Assembly: GCA_016190375.1 (NCBI GenBank)
Contig: JACPQR010000220.1
Location: forward strand, 1 to 48,059
DNA length: 48,059 bases
Source: Deltaproteobacteria bacterium
Lineage (GTDB): Bacteria; Myxococcota_A; Polyangia; JACPQR01
Direction of reading: 5' to 3'
The translations under genes and the position numbers were made by a program. Under the pieces are notes generated by a model that was given only the letters and a program-made list of their open reading frames with translations, was not told the origin of the DNA and did not search any database. Below, in pieces: positions 7,164 to 13,189 of this stretch. Positions within the stretch are counted from its first letter, which is position 1. The number at the start of each line of letters is the position of its first letter.

Positions 7164-9138
7164 GAGAGCCGCAAGCCCGCAGGACGTCGATGGAGAAGAC
7201 GCGGGGGTTCGCGTCGCCGCGGCCCGGGTAGAGCCGCATCCTGATCTCGAGGTACTTCGCGGGACGGACGCCGGCGGCCTGGATCGCGGCCGCGAGATCG
7301 ATCGGAGTGGCCGCGGCCGGGGCGACGCCGACCTCGAACCATGCGGCGGCGATCAGGCCCGCCACGGTGCCGGCCATCCGCGCCTCGAACCTCACCGACG
7401 AGCCCTCCGGCAGCACCGCGTCGTACTCGAGCGAGCGCCAGTCGGTCCCTCCTTCGGCCTCGTCGCAACCATCGAAGATGTGGTCGTAGATTCCCTGCGG
7501 CACTGCGACGTACCCGAGCTGCGTCCCCGTCATGTCGCCACACGTGCCGGGGCTCGACAGCGTGTCGAGCGCGAGCTCGAGCGCCGCCTCGCCGCCATCG
7601 ACGCTGTCCGGGCCGAACATGTAGGCCGAGTCGCCCATGCTCGACATGTTCCAGACGAGGCCATCGGTGTCCACGGCCGTGTAGACGAAGCCTCCACCGA
7701 AGATCCCCGCGCCCTCGCCCCCGAAGCCGCCGTCGACCTGCTCGGACTCGAGCGTCTCGCGATCGACGCGATAGAGAAAGCCGTCGAGCCCGCCGAACCA
7801 GACGTAGTCCTCGGCATCGACGGAGATCCCCCACGCATCGATCGACAGGTCCGTGAACTCCTCCTCCTCCGGATCGAACATCGCCGAGCTCGACTCGAGG
7901 CCCGTGATCCAGATCTTCCCCTCCGCGTCGGCCGCGATGCAGTCGTACTTCTGCCCGTCGTACCGGAAGGTCGTGACCTCGAGATCCTCCGTGTCGACTC
8001 GCGCCAGGTGCCCCGCAGTCCCGTGAGATCCAGCCCAGAGATCGCCGTTCGGGTCGACGGCGATCCCCGCGACCACGACCGGGTCGACGTCCGCGCTCCT
8101 TCCGGTCAGCTCGCCGTCCGCGCTGAGCTCGACGATCCGACTGGCCAGTGCATCACCAACCCAGACGTAGTACTCGACGCCGTCGAGGACGACGCGCTGC
8201 TCCCACGCGACCGTCGTCAACGACTGGATCCCCGCCGTCGGGATCTCCGTGGACCACTCGACGCACTCGTCCTCGCCGAAGTCGAGGACATCCTCGCCGC
8301 CGGTCGACGTTTCGAGGACGCCGTCGCCGTCACCGTCCTGGCAGTCCTCCAGGTTGATTCGCGTGACGCGCGGGCCCGGGCGGCTGGCGCTCACGACGAC
8401 GTCGACCTCGAGGTTGACGCTGATCCCGCCCAGCGCGGTCATCCCGATGCCGCCGTCGCCCGGTCCAAGCGCGTACCGGCCCTCCTCGACCAGCGTCTGC
8501 GTGTCGACCTTGGAGACCGTGCCGTCGCCCGCGTTGGGGATCCAGATGTAGGGCAAGAGCACGCTGGACGACCTGAGCGTGATCGCTCCCTCGCCGTCGA
8601 TCACTAGCCCGGGCGAGCCCTCTTCGTCGACGTTCCACGCCTCGTCGCCCTCTCGACCCACCGAGAGCGACTGGCAATCCTCGTCGCAGGTGCCGCACTC
8701 GTTCGTCGCACCCTCGTCGATCTCGCCGTCGCAATCGTCGTCGAGGAGGTTGCATTCCTCGCTCCGGTCCGGAGTGATCTGGCCCTCGCAACCGCTCCAC
8801 AGACCATCCACGCAGCGGCGGAGCCCGACCTTGCACTCGCCATGGTCCGAGGTCCCCTCCGGTCCGGTGTAGCACGGAGCGACAGCCGCCTCTTCGAGGC
8901 ACGGGCACGCCGTCGCCTCCGGATCCGTCACGCAGTCCTCGCCACAGCCGTCGTGGACGCCATCGTCGGTCTCGTCGCAGTCGTCCCCGAGACAGTCGGA
9001 TCCCTGTCCAAAGCCGTCGTGATCGAGGTCCACGCATCCGGCGGGGCCCGCATCGACCGGCTCGCCGCCGCTCTCGCCACCGCCGCAGCCCTGAAGGAGC
9101 GACGCACAAACGATCAGGACGAGATTGTGCCTGGGCAT
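7153..9138 (-). CDS. MopE-like lipoprotein with beta-propeller body
   Basis: 661 residues. The N-terminus LVLIVCASLLQGCGGG is a lipoprotein signal. Residues about 35-150 hold MopE-type Cys/Asp motifs: CVDLDHDGFG, CLGDDCDETD, and ECNLLDDDCDGEIDEG. In related proteins these are Ca2+ or metal-binding and disulfide-bonded stalk repeats. From about residue 190 a propeller-like body begins (YIWIPNAGDGTVSKVDTQT, then LWAGSHGTAGHLARVDTEDL and AEGKIWITGLESSS), matching the repeat style of virginiamycin B lyase-type WD-like domains. The C-terminus is a small beta domain. A paralogue with the same layout is at 21297-23231. Probably surface or periplasmic; the ligand is unknown. Confidence 0.85.
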   Translation of the reverse strand: MPRHNLVLIVCASLLQGCGGGESGGEPVDAGPAGCVDLDHDGFGQGSDCLGDDCDETDDGVHDGCGEDCVTDPEATACPCLEEAAVAPCYTGPEGTSDHGECKVGLRRCVDGLWSGCEGQITPDRSEECNLLDDDCDGEIDEGATNECGTCDEDCQSLSVGREGDEAWNVDEEGSPGLVIDGEGAITLRSSSVLLPYIWIPNAGDGTVSKVDTQTLVEEGRYALGPGDGGIGMTALGGISVNLEVDVVVSASRPGPRVTRINLEDCQDGDGDGVLETSTGGEDVLDFGEDECVEWSTEIPTAGIQSLTTVAWEQRVVLDGVEYYVWVGDALASRIVELSADGELTGRSADVDPVVVAGIAVDPNGDLWAGSHGTAGHLARVDTEDLEVTTFRYDGQKYDCIAADAEGKIWITGLESSSAMFDPEEEEFTDLSIDAWGISVDAEDYVWFGGLDGFLYRVDRETLESEQVDGGFGGEGAGIFGGGFVYTAVDTDGLVWNMSSMGDSAYMFGPDSVDGGEAALELALDTLSSPGTCGDMTGTQLGYVAVPQGIYDHIFDGCDEAEGGTDWRSLEYDAVLPEGSSVRFEARMAGTVAGLIAAAWFEVGVAPAAATPIDLAAAIQAAGVRPAKYLEIRMRLYPGRGDANPRVFSIDVLRACGSPIG

Positions 9139-9232
9139 GTGTCCGCCCTCGGCCGGTGCACGTGATATGCCGTCGCCGTCCCCCGGGGAATCCTGCGCTT
9201 TTGCGGGACCCGACTGGAGTGGCAGGCCTCCA

Positions 9233-9781
9233 CTACCTGGCGACGAATCCGCGAAGGATCGCCCTGGTGCTGGCGCTCCGGCCGCCCGACAGCCTCATGC
9301 CGGCGATGATCTCCACCGGTCCGACGCGGCGGGCGTACCGGGTGACGATCCTCAGGCCCTGCTCGCCGCCTTCCTCCACGACCTCGAGGCACGCGAACTC
9401 GCCCGACGGCGTTCGCACCCGGCGATTCAGCGACGTCACGCTCGCGCGCATCCCCGCGGCCGAGTCCCACTCGGCGCCGACCTCCAGCGGATCGCGCAGC
9501 AGGTAGACCCGCCGGTCCGGACGGTAGATGCCGTCGTCGCGCACCTCGTAGCGCATCTCCTCGCCGACGGGGTTGAGAACGGTCACGCGGTTCCCGCTTC
9601 GCTCGACGACGCGTGACGTCACGAGGACCGTCTCGACGCCGTCATCGATGTCGTAGCTCCACGCGCTCCCCCTGCCCATCGGGAAGAAGTCGACGGCCCG
9701 GACCGACCCGCTTCCGTCGGCGCGGGTCTGCGCGCCGCCGCAGGCGGCCAGGACGACCAGCGCCGCGAGCGAGCGAGTCAC
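9233..9781 (-). CDS. Small hypothetical lipoprotein
   Basis: 182 residues. GTG 9781 was chosen because it overlaps the upstream TGA (GTGA) and begins a lipoprotein signal, TRSLAALVVLAACGGAQ. The mature part starts with VRAVDFFPMGRGSAWSYDID, the 'YFPL-x2-G-x-x-W-x-Y' opening seen in many secreted proteins of unknown function, and is predicted all-beta. It is the third gene of a coupled set after a polyferredoxin and a tail-anchored protein. Two small hairpins follow the stop codon (9190-9230). Confidence 0.75.
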   Translation of the reverse strand: MTRSLAALVVLAACGGAQTRADGSGSVRAVDFFPMGRGSAWSYDIDDGVETVLVTSRVVERSGNRVTVLNPVGEEMRYEVRDDGIYRPDRRVYLLRDPLEVGAEWDSAAGMRASVTSLNRRVRTPSGEFACLEVVEEGGEQGLRIVTRYARRVGPVEIIAGMRLSGGRSASTRAILRGFVAR

Positions 9782-10119
9782 CGCAGCACGAACGCGTACA
9801 CGAGCCCGAAGACCAGCACCGTGGTGCCGGCCCAGACCCACAGCACGAACGGATCGATCTGCACTCGCGAGGCCAGCGTCTTCGCGCGCTCCTTGACCAC
9901 GTCGTCCGTGGGTCGCTCCGACAGCGCTCCCGCGAGGTGGTTGACGGAGCGGAAGTCGCCCGCCTCGTAGAGCGTCTCGATGCGGCCCAGCTCCTCCCCG
10001 TCCGCGCTCGTTGCGGTGCCGCTCGCCGTCGCATCCTGGGGCTCGCCACGATTCTCGGCGGTCTCGCTGCTCGCCGTCGCTCCCCGGGGCTCATCCAGCT
10101 TCGGCGTCTCGTGGCCCAC
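9778..10119 (-). CDS. Small tail-anchored membrane protein
   Basis: 113 residues from GTG 10119, which lies 10 bp after the ferredoxin stop with a TGAGGA Shine-Dalgarno-like sequence overlapping that stop. The first about 45 residues are polar and Ala/Glu/Thr-rich. A TPR-like helix pair follows (ELGRIETLYEAGDFRSVNHL) and then a C-terminal membrane helix (DPFVLWVWAGTTVLVFGLVY) ending in VLR. A soluble helical domain on a C-terminal anchor suggests a cytoplasmic adaptor held at the membrane. It overlaps the next lipoprotein gene by 4 nt. Family unknown. Confidence 0.68.
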   Translation of the reverse strand: MGHETPKLDEPRGATASSETAENRGEPQDATASGTATSADGEELGRIETLYEAGDFRSVNHLAGALSERPTDDVVKERAKTLASRVQIDPFVLWVWAGTTVLVFGLVYAFVLR

Positions 10120-10129
10120 CGCCGCGTCC

Positions 10130-10624
10130 TCAGGCAGCCTTCGGTGCTGCGGCGCCGACGGAGAGCCTCCACTCGGCGTTCCTCTGCTTGCGAGCCGCCC
10201 ATCGTGGGTCGTCCACACGGAAGACGTGGATGGCGTCGTAGGGGCAGTCGAGCTGGCAGACCGTGCAGCCCGTGCACTTCTTCTCGATGAGCGACGCGAG
10301 CCGCGGGAAGCTCCCGTCGCCCGGGTTCTCGATCATCTCGAGCGCGTCGAACGGGCAGGCCGCGACGCACCACTCGCACCCCGTGCAGCACTGGTCGTCG
10401 ACGATCGCCTTCGGGCGCGCGTTCGCCTTGAGCATCTCGCAGAGGACCCCGTGGCTGTCGAAGATCGCCTCGTCGGGGCAGACGACCCCGCAAGCGCCGC
10501 AGTCGATGCATAGCTCCGGGTCGATGACGTGGAGCATCTTGCGGTCGCCCGTGATGGCCTCGGTCGGACAGCGCTTGGTGCAGGCGGTGCACCCCGTGCA
10601 GTTCTCCGTGATGTAGTAGGCCAT
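10130..10624 (-). CDS. Polyferredoxin with four [4Fe-4S] motifs
   Basis: 164 residues containing four Cys clusters of the form C-x2-C-x2-C-x3-CP: CTGCTACTKRCP, CIDCGACGVVCP, CTGCEWCVAACP and CTGCTVCQLDCP. This makes it a double 2[4Fe-4S] ferredoxin carrying up to four cubane clusters, soluble and cytoplasmic, serving as an electron carrier. ATG 10624 begins MAYYITENC, the typical start of bacterial-type ferredoxins. A well-formed sigma70-type promoter lies directly upstream. The downstream tail-anchored protein and lipoprotein are tightly spaced and may form a membrane-associated module, but no redox enzyme is adjacent, so the partner is unknown. Confidence 0.92.
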   Translation of the reverse strand: MAYYITENCTGCTACTKRCPTEAITGDRKMLHVIDPELCIDCGACGVVCPDEAIFDSHGVLCEMLKANARPKAIVDDQCCTGCEWCVAACPFDALEMIENPGDGSFPRLASLIEKKCTGCTVCQLDCPYDAIHVFRVDDPRWAARKQRNAEWRLSVGAAAPKAA

Positions 10625-10636
10625 GAGGCAAGCACA

Positions 10637-10665
10637 CTTATAGGGTTGCCGGCCCAGCGGGTCAA
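10637..10665 (-). promoter_or_regulatory. Sigma70-type promoter of the polyferredoxin gene
   Basis: Read on the minus strand: TTGACC (10665-10660), a 17-bp spacer, then TATAAG (10642-10637). Only 12 bp separate the -10 box from the ATG at 10624, so the transcript would have a very short leader or none. Both hexamers match five of six consensus positions and the spacer is optimal. Confidence 0.72.
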
Positions 10666-10943
10666 TCCCGAGGTCGCGGGCGTCGTGCGGTGGCGACCCG
10701 TGCAAGGGCCCGCACTCGGGCGCACGCGGCACGTTCTGGAACGTCAACGGCGCGATGACCGCGCCCGAATGGGGCTACATCCAGACGAACGTCGTCGGGA
10801 ACCTCGCGGGCGGCGTCCAGCCGCGCCAGACGAATCACGGTCCCTGGTACGAGGACGTACGCGACCTCTACCCTCCGGACCTGCGCCGGGCCCAGCGCGC
10901 CGTGCGCGCCGACAACGTCCTCCCGATTCGCCAGGGGCCCTGA
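10659..10943 (+). pseudogene. Possible C-terminal remnant of a secreted beta-helix protein
   Basis: An open frame without a credible start at its left end. It reads CGGDPCKGPHSGARGTFWNV, then WGYIQTNVVGNL, and ends at 10943. The R-G-T-F-W-N and W-G-Y-I-x-x-N blocks with regular N residues resemble the last coils of right-handed beta-helix (pectate-lyase-like) proteins. An ATG exists at 10755 but would discard the most protein-like part. The left edge runs into the ferredoxin promoter, consistent with a truncated fragment. The TGA is immediately followed by the stop of the opposing zinc-ribbon gene. Confidence 0.38.
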
Positions 10944-11195
10944 TCACTCCTCGCGCAGCTCCGCCGCGCCGCCGCAGCGCGGGCACGGAGCCGCTCCCTC
11001 CTCGTCCTGAGCCAGTCCCGAGATCGAGTGCCCGCAGACGTTGCAGAACGTGAAGTCGGGGTCGAACGTGAGGATCTCCCGGCACCTCCCGCAGAGCCCG
11101 AGCGCGAGCTCGTACGGCTCGCCGCCCGCGCCGAGCAGGATCGGCCGCGAGCGGTAGCCGCAAGCTCCGCAGACGAAGGTGCCAATCAGCCCCAC
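10944..11195 (-). CDS. Zinc-ribbon protein
   Basis: 83 residues with four Cys pairs: CGACGYRS, CGRC, CNVCGHS and CPRCGG. Together they can bind two zinc ions as tandem ribbons. There is no catalytic domain. GTG 11195 lies inside the last codons of sppA (10-nt overlap), so expression is probably coupled. Such small ribbons usually act as protein- or nucleic-acid-binding adaptors; the role here is unknown. Confidence 0.75.
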   Translation of the reverse strand: MGLIGTFVCGACGYRSRPILLGAGGEPYELALGLCGRCREILTFDPDFTFCNVCGHSISGLAQDEEGAAPCPRCGGAAELREE

Positions 11196-12859
11196 GGCTC
11201 CTCCAGGTCGAGATCGGCGATCGCCAGGACCCGCTCCGCCTGCACGAGGTACAGCAGCCGCAGGGAGCGCGCGATCGCGGCCGGCAGCGGAGGAGGCTCC
11301 GGCGGCGCGCCCGGGCCCAGCCGCAGCATCCGGACGATCGCTTCGCGCCCCCGATCCCCCGCGCGCTCCCGCGCCCACGCGACCGCGGCGGGCAGGCCCC
11401 CCAGGTCGTCGACCAGGCCCCTGTCCCGCGCATCGGATCCGGCCCACACCCGTCCCCCCGCCAGCGAGGCGACCTCCTCTTTGGGACGTCCCCTTCCGGC
11501 CACCACGCGCTCGAGGAACAGGTCGTAGGTCTGCATCACCTCGCGCGTGAGCGCCGAGCGCTCGCCCTCCGTCAGGGACTTGGCCGGAGACAGGATCGCC
11601 GCGTGGGCGCCCCGCGCCACGATCTCGTGACCGATCCCCAGCTTGGCGAGCGTGCCCGAGACGTCGAGCTTGCCCGTGATGACGCCGATCGAGCACGTGA
11701 TGGTGGTCGGCCTGGCGAAGATCCGCTCGCAGCCGACCCCGACGTAGTAGCCCCCGGAGGCCGCCACGTCGCCGAACGACGCGCACACCGGGTGCTTCTC
11801 GCGCAGGCGACAGACCGCGTGGTGCATCTCGTCGGACGCGAGCGCCGAGCCTCCTCCGGAGTCCACGTGGACGACGACGGCGCAGACCTGGGGATGCTCG
11901 CGCGCCACCCTGGCCGCCTTCACGAACGCGTCGGCCGCCGCGACCCGGCCGTTCATCGTGGGTCCGGCGCGCGACACGATGATCCCGCTGACGTCGAGGA
12001 TCGCGATCACCGGCCGCGGCCGCAGCCGGCGCCAGGGCCGGGCCCGACGTCGCGCCCGCGCCCACCGCGGCAGCGCGACCACCGAGACCTTGCGGTCGCC
12101 CCAGAGGTGGCGCCGCAGCTCGTCGTCGTAGGAGACGCCGTCGATCAGGCCCGCCGCCAGGGCCTCGCCCGGCCGCATCGGGCCCGCGTCGATGCGCGCC
12201 CGCGCCGTCGCCACGTCCATGCGCCGGTCGCCCGCGATCGCCCGCAGGATGCGGTCGTAGATCGCGTCGAGCAGCGCCTCCGTCTGCTCCCGGTCGGCCT
12301 GCGACATCTCGGCCCTGCTGAGCGACTCGGCGGCGCTCTTGTACGCGCCGGCGGCGATCACCTCCACGCGAGCGCCGACTCGATCGAGCGTCTGCTTGAG
12401 GTAGCTCGCCTCGCGTGCGAGGCCGAGGACGAAGAGCGACGCGGCGGGCGGCGCGTGGACCTCGTCGCAGCCGCACGCCACGAAGTACTCGCGGGTACCC
12501 GCGCCGCTCGGCAGCCAGGCGACCGTGCGCTTGCGCGATTCGCGCAAGGCGCCGCAGAGCTCGCGCAGGGCCTCGCAGGTCGCCCAGCCCGCGCGCAGGC
12601 CGCCGACCTCGAAGATCACTCCCTCGACCATGGGATCCTTGCGCGCCAGCTCCAGGTCGCGCCGGATCCCCTCGACGCTCGGGCGCGCCGGCCGCGGGTC
12701 CCAGAAGGGCCGCGGCCTGGCGACCTCGTGGAGCGCACCCCTGAGCTCGACCTTCACCCAGACCGGGCGCCGCTTGCCGAACGCCCGCGCGAGGGCGCGG
12801 ACAGGCCACAGGGCGAGGGCGATTGCGTTCCGGACGAGGAGCAGAGCGACGTGGAGCAC
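11186..12859 (-). CDS. sppA: Signal peptide peptidase SppA, 67-kDa type
   Basis: 557 residues with two S49 domains, like the long SppA form. It cleaves leftover signal peptides in the inner membrane. The N-terminal membrane segment is VALLLVRNAIALALWPV. The general-base lysine is in GAYKSAAE (about Lys174) in the first domain, and the nucleophile serine is in GDVAASGGYY (about Ser368) in the second, the split arrangement known for the family. GTG 12859 was chosen because it precedes the membrane helix; the longer open frame to the right is antisense to the ATPase gene. A short basic stretch (ARARRRARPWRRLRPRP) lies between the domains. The zinc-ribbon gene overlaps its 3' end. Confidence 0.92.
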   Translation of the reverse strand: MLHVALLLVRNAIALALWPVRALARAFGKRRPVWVKVELRGALHEVARPRPFWDPRPARPSVEGIRRDLELARKDPMVEGVIFEVGGLRAGWATCEALRELCGALRESRKRTVAWLPSGAGTREYFVACGCDEVHAPPAASLFVLGLAREASYLKQTLDRVGARVEVIAAGAYKSAAESLSRAEMSQADREQTEALLDAIYDRILRAIAGDRRMDVATARARIDAGPMRPGEALAAGLIDGVSYDDELRRHLWGDRKVSVVALPRWARARRRARPWRRLRPRPVIAILDVSGIIVSRAGPTMNGRVAAADAFVKAARVAREHPQVCAVVVHVDSGGGSALASDEMHHAVCRLREKHPVCASFGDVAASGGYYVGVGCERIFARPTTITCSIGVITGKLDVSGTLAKLGIGHEIVARGAHAAILSPAKSLTEGERSALTREVMQTYDLFLERVVAGRGRPKEEVASLAGGRVWAGSDARDRGLVDDLGGLPAAVAWARERAGDRGREAIVRMLRLGPGAPPEPPPLPAAIARSLRLLYLVQAERVLAIADLDLEEPWG

Positions 12860-12889
12860 GCCTCGAAGCCTAGCACCACACCGCGCGAC

Positions 12890-13132
12890 GGGTGCGTTGC
12901 ACGGCCCCGGGTTTCGCCGGTCGTCGACGTCGCCGTTGACGTGGACCTTGACGGCGACGTGGACGTGGACCTGGACGGACCCCGGTTGACTTCCCCTGCG
13001 GACCGCCGCGGCGAGGGCGGGTCGCGTCGAACGCGGGTCGCCGACGTTCACGTCGTCGTCGCCGTCAACGTCCACGCCTACGTCCACGTCTACGTCTACG
13101 TCTGGCAAAACCCGGGACCGTGCAACGCACCC
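12890..13132. mobile_element. MITE-like element with 25-bp terminal inverted repeats
   Basis: The left end (12890-12914, starting GGGTGCGTTGCACGG) and right end (13108-13132) are inverted repeats with 24 of 25 matches. Flanking bases 12881-12889 (CCGCGCGAC) and 13133-13141 (CCGCACGAC) match at 8 of 9, as expected for a target-site duplication. The interior arms are rich in GAC-GTG and, on the other side, GTC-CAC units, so both strands encode VDVDVD-type strings. The 243-bp unit has no transposase gene. It lies between the divergent sppA and ATPase genes and occupies most of the 330-bp gap. Confidence 0.7.
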
Positions 13133-13189
13133 CCGCACGACCGTTTGCCTTGCGGGGCGACCCGGATCCCAGTACATACCTGGCCCCGA

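Noticed and set aside
7480..8607. Plus-strand open frame opposite the MopE lipoprotein
   Set aside because: Composition is typical of an antisense shadow and the opposite strand holds a clear lipoprotein.
10755..10943. Independent 62-residue gene starting at ATG 10755
   Set aside because: The most protein-like motif lies upstream of this ATG in the same frame, so a remnant is a better reading.
11603..13189. N-terminal extension of the P-type ATPase
   Set aside because: The frame is open but antisense to sppA and crosses the MITE-like element; the ATPase domain starts cleanly at 13190.
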